Shown: piece by piece, positions 25,668 through 33,724 of the stretch
How positions within the stretch are numbered: position 1 is the stretch's first letter
Layout: each line of letters opens with the position of its first letter
Source of the DNA: Bacteroidales bacterium
Lineage (GTDB): Bacteria; Bacteroidota; Bacteroidia; Bacteroidales; UBA932
DNA: 49,650 nt
NCBI GenBank assembly: GCA_015060225.1
Contig: SUYX01000015.1
Location: forward strand, 1-49,650
Direction: 5' to 3'
The notes under the pieces: generated by a model
The model's input: the letters and a program-made list of their open reading frames with translations, nothing else
Databases searched by the model: none
What the model was told of the DNA's origin: nothing
Program-made: the position numbers and the translations under genes

Positions 25668-26111
25668 ATGAAGATTATCCCCAACGAAATATTTTTTGCA
25701 CAGATAGAATCTGAACTGGCTGCAGGCAGGAGCGTCTCCTTTAAAGTTAAAGGCAACTCAATGTTCCCGTTCTTGCGCAATGGTAAGGATACTGTTTCAG
25801 TTGCCCCTGTAAATAAGCAACTTGCACATAAAGACGTTGTCTTATTTAACTATAAGGGACGCCATGTGCTCCATAGGATCATTAAAATTGAGGGGAATCT
25901 TTACTATATTCAGGGTGATGGCATCTATGCTTCCCGTGAGTGCTGCCTTAAGGAGGATATTGTTGGGGTAGTTACCCATATTTCCCGGAATGGAGCTCAA
26001 CCCTTCTCTGTGGATTCCTTCTGGTGGCGGTTTTGTTCACATTTGTGGGGTATTTTTTCTTTTGCCAGAAGGTATTTGCTTATTTTTTTACGTTGTCTTT
26101 TTGTACAATAG
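25668..26111 (+). CDS. S24/S26 family peptidase (signal-peptidase-like)
   Basis: 147 residues. The ATG at 25668, one base after the kinase stop, is preferred to an in-frame TTG at 25656. The serine nucleophile lies in 'KGNSMFPFL' (Ser31). The second conserved box is 'RHVLHRIIKIEG', with His69 where bacterial signal peptidase I has lysine, as in the SipW/ER type, so a Ser-His dyad is expected. A third box 'YYIQGDGIYASRE' follows. The C-terminus is hydrophobic/aromatic (about 120-147) and may attach to the membrane. With no leader-peptidase domain in the ABC exporter, it could be the leader protease of the cassette. The last seven codons lie inside one arm of a 26-bp inverted repeat. Confidence 0.75.
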   Translation: MKIIPNEIFFAQIESELAAGRSVSFKVKGNSMFPFLRNGKDTVSVAPVNKQLAHKDVVLFNYKGRHVLHRIIKIEGNLYYIQGDGIYASRECCLKEDIVGVVTHISRNGAQPFSVDSFWWRFCSHLWGIFSFARRYLLIFLRCLFVQ

Positions 26112-26214
26112 TCTCATTATAAGTGAGTTAAAAAAACAAGAGTGATGGTAACCCATCACTCTTGTTTTATAAGTTATTAATATTCAGTCTATTGTACAAA
26201 AAGACAACGTAAAA
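26086..26214. repeat. 26-bp perfect inverted repeat around the convergent terminator
   Basis: The segments 26086-26111 and 26189-26214 are exact reverse complements of 26 bases (key portion TTGTACAATAG / CTATTGTACAA). The left arm codes for the end of the S26 peptidase including its stop; the right arm abuts the stop codon of the V-ATPase K gene. Between them, 77 bases hold a second, shorter palindrome that acts as terminator. It could be a small mobile palindrome, a very long hairpin or a template-switch product. Confidence 0.85.
26133..26168. terminator. Bidirectional terminator between convergent operons
   Basis: AAAACAAGAGTGATGG, the loop TAAC and the exact complement CCATCACTCTTGTTTT give a 16-bp perfect stem whose ends supply a U-tract in both directions. 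It lies between the end of the RiPP-like cassette (plus) and the end of the V-ATPase operon (minus), serving both. Confidence 0.9.
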
Positions 26215-26685
<471 letters not shown>

Positions 26686-26703
26686 TTATAATTCAGTTAG
26701 TAA

Positions 26704-28500
26704 TTAATTGTTGTTTTCTTTTCTTAACGGGTTATAAGCCCTACCGCCACCCTCAAATCCTGCATTCTTATAGAACTCAATGAATGTAAGACGCAGCGGA
26801 TGTACAAATGCACCGAGGCACGAGAGCAGCAGTACAAAAATATGTCCCACTACAAGCATGATTCCCATTAGCAGCCATCCTGCATAAGGAATTTCAGCAA
26901 GGTTCATTGCAATGGAATTCACCACAAATCCAAGGATTCCTCCCGACGTTCCCAAACCGAAAAGACGGATATATGAGAGTACATCTCCAAAGACACCTGT
27001 AGAATCATAAAGTGATGTAACACCTTTGAATAACCTTACGAAAGGATTCCTTGCATTTGAACTGAAGAACAGTATCAATACAAGACCTGCCATGGCAATA
27101 TAATTGATCCAGGCAGGATATGTGAAACCTGCTTCCATAGATGCGTATGCCAGTGTTGCCCAGGCAATTCCTATCATCCAGCCAAAGCCGCTGAGTGCTG
27201 CATTGTAGTTTTTCTTTACAAGGCAATATACAGCCTGGATGCCTCTTGCAAATATAATTTGGAATATACCAAACAGTATTGCAAACCAGAACATCTGCAT
27301 ATCGTTGAACAGCAAATCTGTAATATTCTGTGGCATAGGTACCAGCTCGTATATTTTTGCTCCGAACACCGTACCGTTAAGGGCGGGCATTATTACTGCT
27401 CCAAGACCAAGCCATGCAATAAGTTTTCCATAATTGGCAAATGCTTTTACCTTAAAGTTTACAATAAGTCCGGTTATTATCAGTACAAGTCCGTATCCCA
27501 TATCTCCAAGACAGAGTCCGAAGAAAAGCATATAGAACGGAGCAAAAAATACAGTAAGGTCCAGCTCACCGTATTTTGGTAACATGTACAGGTCTCCAAT
27601 AGGCTCATAGAGTTTTGCAAAGAAATTGTTCTTGAGCTTGATAGGAGGGTTGTCCTCCACTTTTGCAGCCTCCATCAGGTAATAGACATTGTTGCTCTCA
27701 AGGAATTCAACAACCTTGTTGTCTATATCTGTTGGGGCAAATGCCTCAAATATTACAATTGTCTCATCTGCCTTTTTCTGTGACCCCTCATTTGCAAGGT
27801 AAAGGTCGAGATTGCAGAACAGCTCCTCTTTCTGCTGCTTGAGTTCATCTATGCAGTTGGTAAGTGCAAGAAGCTCATCTGCTGCCCATTCAGCTTTTTC
27901 CTCACAGGCCTTAAGCTCAGCACCAAGCAAATCTGCAGGAATATCAGGGAAGGCGGCTTCCTGAAGCTTTATCTCAGGCTTGTTCTCACCCTCCATAAGG
28001 ATTGCAAAATAGATCTTCCCTTCATACTTGTTGAAAATATGGATAGGGTAAAGTTCTTCCCATTCCTTCTCATATCTTTGTGCAGATACACAATAGAAGA
28101 ATGGCTTGAATCCCAATGCATACAGCTCCTCAAAGTTCTTCTTTGTGAATGTTCCCCAAGGAAGAGCAGCTGAATATTCACCTTTGAGTGCATATATTTT
28201 ACCCTTGAGACTCTCCTTTAGGGCAATCATCTCTTTATAATGGCCAAGCAGGTCCTCTACGGCAGGTTTGCCGGAAGGGATTGTATGCTTGTTTTTGAGA
28301 GCCTCTTCCCTAATTTTCCCAAGGTTGTTCACAGCGGCATTGTATTGTGCTATCTCCTCAAATTTCTCCATTGAGTATGAGTCTATTGCACGTTTTTGCC
28401 TTGTAACGTCTACAACACCTATTTCCTGGAGATTTTTCAGAAAATCTTCCACCTCCTTGTGGAATACCACAAAAGAGTATTTTGTCATTTTCTTAATCAT
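26704..28500 (-). CDS. ntpI: V-type ATPase subunit I (stator a-type subunit)
   Basis: 598 residues from the ATG at 28500, chosen because 'MIKKMTKYSFVVFHKEVEDFL' matches the usual start of this subunit; a longer frame to 28521 would only add an Arg-rich stretch read from the end of subunit D. Residues 1-310 are the soluble coiled-coil stalk domain. From about 325 there are seven or eight membrane helices. The last helices contain 'GDVLSYIRLFGLG' with the arginine that faces the rotor carboxylate. The subunit forms the ion half-channels and links the stator to the membrane. It overlaps the subunit D gene by 8 bases, typical of this operon. Confidence 0.92.
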   Translation of the reverse strand: MIKKMTKYSFVVFHKEVEDFLKNLQEIGVVDVTRQKRAIDSYSMEKFEEIAQYNAAVNNLGKIREEALKNKHTIPSGKPAVEDLLGHYKEMIALKESLKGKIYALKGEYSAALPWGTFTKKNFEELYALGFKPFFYCVSAQRYEKEWEELYPIHIFNKYEGKIYFAILMEGENKPEIKLQEAAFPDIPADLLGAELKACEEKAEWAADELLALTNCIDELKQQKEELFCNLDLYLANEGSQKKADETIVIFEAFAPTDIDNKVVEFLESNNVYYLMEAAKVEDNPPIKLKNNFFAKLYEPIGDLYMLPKYGELDLTVFFAPFYMLFFGLCLGDMGYGLVLIITGLIVNFKVKAFANYGKLIAWLGLGAVIMPALNGTVFGAKIYELVPMPQNITDLLFNDMQMFWFAILFGIFQIIFARGIQAVYCLVKKNYNAALSGFGWMIGIAWATLAYASMEAGFTYPAWINYIAMAGLVLILFFSSNARNPFVRLFKGVTSLYDSTGVFGDVLSYIRLFGLGTSGGILGFVVNSIAMNLAEIPYAGWLLMGIMLVVGHIFVLLLSCLGAFVHPLRLTFIEFYKNAGFEGGGRAYNPLRKENNN

Positions 28501-29104
28501 TGTTCTCCTCCTCCTCTTCAATTAAGTGTCGGGTTTTTACTATCTTCTGAGATGCCTTGGAAAGATTTTCCTCATCTTCCATGTATCTCTTTATTTTCCT
28601 GATTGCCTCCTGATAGCCAGGAATCTGCACCTTCTCATAAAGGTTTACCTTTTGGGTGGTCTTTTTACGGGTAAAGTCGAGTATCCTCATCTTTTCCCTG
28701 TAAATTTCAGATTCAATTCCTATCTGGGCAAGCTGCTGGAGTATGTCAACTCCATCTGAGTACCACAATGGCCTCTTGAAGATGTCAAACTCATTAACCG
28801 TGTATTTGACCTCCACCAGGGCAGGGGTCTTTACGCCGGCTACCTTTTCAATCTTAAGAACCACATCATCTACAGTTATCAGTCCTGGAGTGAATTCATT
28901 CCACAATGCAGCCAGATATTCGTAGGCTTTTAGCGAGGCATCAAGTTTTTCCATAAGTTCATCGCTCGTAGCTTTGGCACGCTTCACCTCAAGCCTCAGG
29001 GCGCTCTCCTTGTTCTTTAGGGTAGGGAGGGCGTTCTTCCTTATCTTGAGCTGCTTGTTGAGCTCGTTGAGAGATGTCTTGTTATATTGGAATTTGATTG
29101 CCAT
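28493..29104 (-). CDS. ntpD: V-type ATPase subunit D (central stalk)
   Basis: 203 residues. The N-terminus 'MAIKFQYNKTSLNELNKQLKIRKNALPTLKNKESALRLEV' is the standard first helix of subunit D, the rotor axle that turns inside the A3B3 head. A second long helix ends the protein ('IPGYQEAIRKIKRYMEDEENLSKASQKIVKTRHL'). These two helices form the coiled coil, with a small globular middle. It lies 3 bases after subunit B and overlaps subunit I. Subunit F, which normally binds D, is not visible in the operon. Confidence 0.92.
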   Translation of the reverse strand: MAIKFQYNKTSLNELNKQLKIRKNALPTLKNKESALRLEVKRAKATSDELMEKLDASLKAYEYLAALWNEFTPGLITVDDVVLKIEKVAGVKTPALVEVKYTVNEFDIFKRPLWYSDGVDILQQLAQIGIESEIYREKMRILDFTRKKTTQKVNLYEKVQIPGYQEAIRKIKRYMEDEENLSKASQKIVKTRHLIEEEEENND

Positions 29105-29107
29105 ATG

Positions 29108-30430
29108 TTAGTTGCCTTTCCAGTATTTGTCAACAAGGTTCTGTTTGATACTCAGCTCTTCAGGCTTGAAATATTTGCCGAACAGGTCCCATGCGGTATC
29201 AAGCATCTGGTCAATTTTTATGTTCACATCAATTGCGAGCAGTTTGTTTGAGTAGTCTTTTGCATAATCAAGACAACGCAAATCATAGTCACTCAAATCA
29301 AAACCGTTCTCCAGTTTGGTTTTTGCATTTGCTGCATCAGCATACAGACGCACACCGGTATTCATCACCTGACCGTGGTCTTCCCTTGTCTGCTTCCCGA
29401 TAACCAATTGTTTCAGACGTGAAAGTGAACGGAACGGGTCAATGATAACCTTTCCTGTATCGGTGTCTGTTCTGAGGAAGAGCTGTCCTTCAGTGATATA
29501 TCCGGTGTTGTCGGGAATAGCATGTGTGATGTCACCGTCATTCAATGTGGTTACTGCAATGATGGTGATTGAACCTCCGTCGGGAAGCTGCACTGCCTTC
29601 TCGTAGATTTTTGCAAGGTCTGAATAGAGTGAACCCGGCATTGAGTCCTTTGAAGGGATCTGGTCCATACGGTTACTTACAATTGAGAGTGCATCTGCGT
29701 AAAGGGTCATGTCTGTAAGGAGTACAAGTACCTTCTCGTTTTTGTCCACTGCAAAATATTCTGCTGCCGTAAGTGCCATATCGGGAATAAGCAGACGCTC
29801 TACCGGTGGCTGCTCTGTGGTGTTTACAAAGCTTATGATCTTGTTCAATGCACCTGCATTCTCAAACATCTGTTTGAAGTAGAGGTAATCGTCGTTTGAA
29901 AGACCCATACCGCCAAGGATAATCTTGTCTACATCTGCCCTAAGTGCCACATTTGCCATTACCTGGTTGTAAGGCTGGTCTGCGTTGGCAAAGAACGGAA
30001 TCTTCTGGCCTGATACAAGGGTGTTGTTAAGGTCAATACCAGCAATACCTGTAGGTATAAGCTGTGAAGGCTGTTTTCTTCTGTATGGGTTTACAGATGG
30101 GCCTCCGATGAACCTCTTCTCGCCATCCACTTTTGGACCGTTGTCAATAGGCTCTCCGTAGGCGTTGAAGAAGCGTCCTGCAAGCTGTTCGCTAACATGG
30201 AGTGAAGGGGCCTCGCCAAAGAAGATAACCTCTGAATTGGTAGGGATTCCTTCTGTTCCCGAGAATACCTGGAGTGTTACCAGGTCTCCCTTAATTTTTA
30301 CAACCTGAGCCAACCTTCCATCTACGGTAGCAAGCTCATCGTTGGATACACCTTGTGCTTTAAGTGCAACTGTAGCCTTTGTAATGGCCTCCAGTTGGGT
30401 GTATATTCTTTGGAATGCTTTAGTTGTCAT
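29108..30430 (-). CDS. ntpB: V-type ATPase subunit B (non-catalytic head subunit)
   Basis: 440 residues. The beta-barrel N-domain is followed by the nucleotide-binding-like fold without a P-loop, as usual for subunit B. Landmarks are 'PSVNPYRRKQPSQLIPTGIAGIDLNNTLVSGQKIPFF', 'VLVLLTDMTLYADALSIVSNRMDQIPSKDSMPGSLYSDLAKIYE' and 'DGGSITIIAVTTLNDGDITHAIPDNTGYITEGQ'. It alternates with subunit A in the hexamer and supplies part of the catalytic interface. Its start overlaps the end of subunit A by 11 bases, so translation is probably coupled and helps keep the 1:1 ratio. Confidence 0.95.
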   Translation of the reverse strand: MTTKAFQRIYTQLEAITKATVALKAQGVSNDELATVDGRLAQVVKIKGDLVTLQVFSGTEGIPTNSEVIFFGEAPSLHVSEQLAGRFFNAYGEPIDNGPKVDGEKRFIGGPSVNPYRRKQPSQLIPTGIAGIDLNNTLVSGQKIPFFANADQPYNQVMANVALRADVDKIILGGMGLSNDDYLYFKQMFENAGALNKIISFVNTTEQPPVERLLIPDMALTAAEYFAVDKNEKVLVLLTDMTLYADALSIVSNRMDQIPSKDSMPGSLYSDLAKIYEKAVQLPDGGSITIIAVTTLNDGDITHAIPDNTGYITEGQLFLRTDTDTGKVIIDPFRSLSRLKQLVIGKQTREDHGQVMNTGVRLYADAANAKTKLENGFDLSDYDLRCLDYAKDYSNKLLAIDVNIKIDQMLDTAWDLFGKYFKPEELSIKQNLVDKYWKGN

Positions 30431-32171
30431 GGTTGATTGCTTTATTTAGTTGCTCAAGATATTTCTCAAAATCTGCGCTTTTGAACTCAGCATAGTTCAT
30501 CTGACGCATAATGTTTATTATGTTTTTGTAGTGTGCTGCACACTCCTCAAAGTTTTCAAACTCTACTGGTGCGTCACATACTTCAAGCACTTTGTTGAGC
30601 ATGAACTCCTGACGGTCCATAGGGGTTGAACAGTCTATGCTGTCAAATGCATCCTGCTGCAGGATGATGAAGTCTATGAGCTCACTCTTCCAGTATCTGT
30701 TGTGGTAGTCCATAGGAACTCCGTCATCTCCAAGGATGTTGATCTGCTCGTAAGCCTCTTTACCCCTTATGATGAAGTTTTTGGCCCTGTTTACCTTCTC
30801 AACCCACTGAGGGTCAACTTTAGCATTGAGGTATTCTGCAATCTCCGGGTACTCGAGGTATTTTGAGTATGAGTCTATAGGGTCAACTGCAGGGTATCTC
30901 TTGCGGTCTGCACGGTTCTGGTTAAGTGCGTAGAAACATCTTGCAGCCTTCTTTGTAGATTCTGTTACAGGCTCTTTAAGGTTACCGCCAGCTGGAGATA
31001 CTGTTCCAATGAATGTTACTGATCCTGTTTCACCGTTGTTGAGTTTTACAATACCTGCCCTTGCATAGAAGTTTGAGATGATGGCAGGAAGGTCAACTGG
31101 GAATGCATCTGCTCCCGGAAGTTCCTCCATACGGTTACTCATCTCGCGCAGCGCCTGTGCCCATCGGGAAGTTGAGTCTGCAAGCAGGAGAACTTTCAAT
31201 CCCATTGCCCTGTAATATTCACCTATGGTCATTGCGGTATATACAGATGCCTCACGGGCTGCTACAGGCATGTTTGAGGTGTTGCAGATGATTGTGGTAC
31301 GCTCACTCAATTTCCTTCCGGTGCGGGCATCTATAAGTTCCGGGAACTCTGCAAAAATCTCCACAACCTCGTTTGCACGCTCACCGCATGCCGCCATAAT
31401 GATTACATCTGCCTCTCCCTGTTTTGCAATTGCATGCTGGAGTACTGTTTTACCGCAACCGAATGGTCCTGGAATAAATCCTGTTCCACCCTCTGCCATA
31501 GGGTTAAGTGTATCTATACAGCGTACACCTGTCTCCATTATTCTGTAAGGGCGTGGTTTCTCCTTGTAGCCGCCAATAGCCACCTTTACAGGCCATTTTT
31601 GAACCATTGTAACATTGAGTTCCTCACCGTTCTCATCTGTAAGGACCGCTATTGTTGCTGAAGCTTTGTAGCTTCCTGCAGCAACAACCGATTTTATCTT
31701 GTATTCCCCCTTGAATCCGAATGGAACCATGATTTTGTGTGGAAGCCATCCCTCTTTAACCTCACCAAGCCAGTCTGCAGCAATTACAGTGTCGCCAGGT
31801 TTGGCGATAGGGGTGAAGTCCCACTCCTTGTCCATATCAATTGGGGCAGTGTATTCTCCTCTCTGCAGGAATACACCGGTCATTGTGGAGAGATTGTTCT
31901 GCAATCCGTCATAGTTGCTTGAAAGGAGGCCTGGACCCAATGTAGCCTCAAGCATGAAGCCCATAAACTCCACATCATTTCCTTTCTTTACGCCACGGGT
32001 GCTCTCATATACCTGAACGGAAGCATTCTTGCCGTTCACCTTAATGACCTCTGCCATAAGCCTGGTATCTCCAAGCTTTATGTAGCATATTTCATTTTGT
32101 GCAACAGGTCCATTTACCTCTACTGTCACCAGGTTGGCAATGATACCTGTAACTTTTCCTGTGGTACTCAT
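30420..32171 (-). CDS. ntpA: V-type ATPase subunit A (catalytic)
   Basis: 583 residues, the normal length. The N-terminal barrel is followed by the non-homologous region with 'GWLPHKIMVPFGFKG', then the P-loop GPFGCGKT (235-242), 'AACGERANEVVEIFAEFPEL' with the catalytic glutamate region, and 'LLADSTSRWAQALREMSNRMEELPGADAFPVDLPA'. It hydrolyses or makes ATP at the A/B interface. In Bacteroidales with a Na+ decarboxylase it could run in either direction. It lies 16 bases after the DUF2764 gene. Confidence 0.96.
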   Translation of the reverse strand: MSTTGKVTGIIANLVTVEVNGPVAQNEICYIKLGDTRLMAEVIKVNGKNASVQVYESTRGVKKGNDVEFMGFMLEATLGPGLLSSNYDGLQNNLSTMTGVFLQRGEYTAPIDMDKEWDFTPIAKPGDTVIAADWLGEVKEGWLPHKIMVPFGFKGEYKIKSVVAAGSYKASATIAVLTDENGEELNVTMVQKWPVKVAIGGYKEKPRPYRIMETGVRCIDTLNPMAEGGTGFIPGPFGCGKTVLQHAIAKQGEADVIIMAACGERANEVVEIFAEFPELIDARTGRKLSERTTIICNTSNMPVAAREASVYTAMTIGEYYRAMGLKVLLLADSTSRWAQALREMSNRMEELPGADAFPVDLPAIISNFYARAGIVKLNNGETGSVTFIGTVSPAGGNLKEPVTESTKKAARCFYALNQNRADRKRYPAVDPIDSYSKYLEYPEIAEYLNAKVDPQWVEKVNRAKNFIIRGKEAYEQINILGDDGVPMDYHNRYWKSELIDFIILQQDAFDSIDCSTPMDRQEFMLNKVLEVCDAPVEFENFEECAAHYKNIINIMRQMNYAEFKSADFEKYLEQLNKAINHDN

Positions 32172-32187
32172 ATATATTTAATACTGT

Positions 32188-32793
32188 TTAAAATTTTTCT
32201 ACTCCTTTAAAGGTTCCCCTTACTTCATCTACCAGCTTGCGGAACATCTGTTCCCCGGTCTCCCGGTCGAGTTTGTTCCATCGGTCAATTAGTTTGCCTT
32301 TTGCAAGGAATGCAAGGATGACATCCATATTGAACTCGCCGTATTTATTCAATCCGGTAATGTAGTCCCATTTGAACTTGTCCAGCTGCTGCTCCTTTTC
32401 CAGGATATTCCTGTTGGCAAATATTGTCTGGAGCCTCTGCAGCTGCTCTTCGTCCAAGCCGAGATCTGCATTATTGTTTACCTGAACCTTGTATTGGCTG
32501 CTCTCCCTGCCCATCTTTCCGGCTATAAAGTCTACCTTGCGGTTCCTTATTTCAAGATCCAGAGCAAACCAAAGCCTTATGAACCTGTTTTTGCAGTTCA
32601 TGGCTGCCCTGTAGAAATGGGTATTGAGATTCTCTTCATTTGTACCAAAGTCAAACCATTCTATATAGCGGCGGTCCTTCTCGCTGCTGCTGTAATAGAC
32701 CGATTCCCTTATTGTATCATAAGAGAACCCTTTGTTGTCTGCATTGAGTACAAGTTCAGGCAATCCTGCAATAATGTAATGATAGTTTCCCAT
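32188..32793 (-). CDS. DUF2764 family protein (V-ATPase operon subunit)
   Basis: 201 residues. 'MGNYHYIIAGLPELVLNADNKGFSYDTIRESVYYSSSEKDRRYIEWFDFG' is the characteristic start of DUF2764, a family found almost only between subunits E and A of Bacteroidota/Spirochaete-type V-ATPase operons. The rest is helical (INR-type 'RFIRLWFALDLEIRNRKVDFIAGKMG'). It sits where other V-ATPase operons encode subunit C, so it is probably the analogue that connects the rotor to the ring. This is a positional argument, not a demonstrated homology. Confidence 0.85.
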   Translation of the reverse strand: MGNYHYIIAGLPELVLNADNKGFSYDTIRESVYYSSSEKDRRYIEWFDFGTNEENLNTHFYRAAMNCKNRFIRLWFALDLEIRNRKVDFIAGKMGRESSQYKVQVNNNADLGLDEEQLQRLQTIFANRNILEKEQQLDKFKWDYITGLNKYGEFNMDVILAFLAKGKLIDRWNKLDRETGEQMFRKLVDEVRGTFKGVEKF

Positions 32794-32809
32794 TATTGTT
32801 GCTCAATAA

Positions 32810-33418
32810 TTATTGGAAAAGAAGTGCTTTGGTTTTTGGTCTAAGATACTCTGATATTATGTTCTCAAAGTCCTTGTCGGTAAAGCTCAGCATATAGCCC
32901 TCACCTTTAGGGGCAATCTTGAATCCGCCCTGAACATTTTTGCTGAACTGTACATCAACTCCCGCAGAGCATATCTTATTTAGGCTTTCTGCTGCAAACT
33001 TCTCAAGTTCAGCCTTTTTCTCTATTGGGAGCATTACTTCAAGTGCAACTGAATCTGTATTTGCCGGGTTAAACGCTGCTACAATTGTCTTTACAATCTC
33101 TTTAAGGAACTCTGTTTCTGAAACAGCACCTTTAACTGGGGCAAGAGTTTTGGTGACAATGGCATTCTCAATCTGCTGCTTTACTGCTGTAAAAGTTTGG
33201 GCAGCGGCCATCTTTACATCATTTTCTGTCTTGGACTTGAGCTCTGCAGCCTCGGCCTGTGCTTTTGCCAGAATTTCCTGGGCCTGCTCCTTTGCCTGGG
33301 CAATGATCTGTGCAGCCTCCTCCTTGGCATTGGCCTTCAGCTGCTCAGCCTCCTGTTTTCCTTTTGACAACCCCTCATTGTAGAGTTTGTCAGTCAATTC
33401 TTGCAACTTGTTTTGCAT
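32810..33418 (-). CDS. ntpE: V-type ATPase subunit E (peripheral stalk)
   Basis: 202 residues. The first 100 residues are a long amphipathic helix rich in Ala, Lys, Glu and Gln ('KQEAEQLKANAKEEAAQIIAQAKEQAQEIL'), followed by a small globular C-domain. This is the usual build of the peripheral stalk subunit E, which dimerises with a second helical subunit. No separate subunit G/H gene is visible, so E may form a homodimer or pair with a distant gene. It is the first gene of the operon, behind the promoter box at 33458. Confidence 0.9.
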   Translation of the reverse strand: MQNKLQELTDKLYNEGLSKGKQEAEQLKANAKEEAAQIIAQAKEQAQEILAKAQAEAAELKSKTENDVKMAAAQTFTAVKQQIENAIVTKTLAPVKGAVSETEFLKEIVKTIVAAFNPANTDSVALEVMLPIEKKAELEKFAAESLNKICSAGVDVQFSKNVQGGFKIAPKGEGYMLSFTDKDFENIISEYLRPKTKALLFQ

Positions 33419-33457
33419 ATATATATTCTCCTATAAATTTTTAAGAAAAAAGTCATT

Positions 33458-33465
33458 CAAAGTTA
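33458..33465 (-). promoter_or_regulatory. -7 box of the V-ATPase operon
   Basis: TAACTTTG on the minus strand matches TAnnTTTG 40 bases before the ATG of subunit E; the start would be near 33452. No clear TTTG is seen at the -33 position. Confidence 0.5.
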
Positions 33466-33545
33466 CGCATTTTTATCTAAAAATACCCTTTGGAGTTCAT
33501 TTATTTTGGCTCTGTTGTTGCTAATTTTTGTCTGTTATCTATTTT

Positions 33546-33574
33546 GGGGAACATTTGCGTCTGATTTTGTTCCC
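33546..33574. repeat. Solitary copy of the RAYT-associated palindrome
   Basis: GGGGAACATTTGCG and, 15 bases later, TGTTCCC reproduce the 30-base palindromic core (GGGGAACATTT...GATT.TGTTCCCC) of the arrays at 38480 and 39827. It lies alone in the 306-base gap between the V-ATPase and mmd operons. No 51-bp neighbours are present; the other bases of the gap, apart from promoter and terminator, show nothing. Confidence 0.75.
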
Positions 33575-33676
33575 TTGCGTACTGGTGATTTCTATCGGGA
33601 GTATTTGTGGCAGGTTTTGTCGGGAGGAATGTTTGTGAGATAGATTGTGGATTTTGTTTTTTGTGCGTGTATAAAA

Positions 33677-33700
33677 AAACCGGGCCAAATGACCCGGTTT
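33677..33700 (-). terminator. Terminator of the methylmalonyl-CoA decarboxylase operon
   Basis: AAACCGGG and CCCGGTTT form an 8-bp stem with an 8-base loop. On the minus strand it is followed by TTTTTTTAT, a good U-tract. It lies about 25 bases after the mmdB stop and insulates the V-ATPase promoter downstream. Confidence 0.88.
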
Positions 33701-33724
33701 CTGATGTGTCATGCATTATTGAAT

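Noticed and set aside
28501-28521. Arg-rich N-terminal extension of V-ATPase subunit I
   Set aside because: It is read from the end of subunit D; the family start matches MIKKMTKYSF at 28500.
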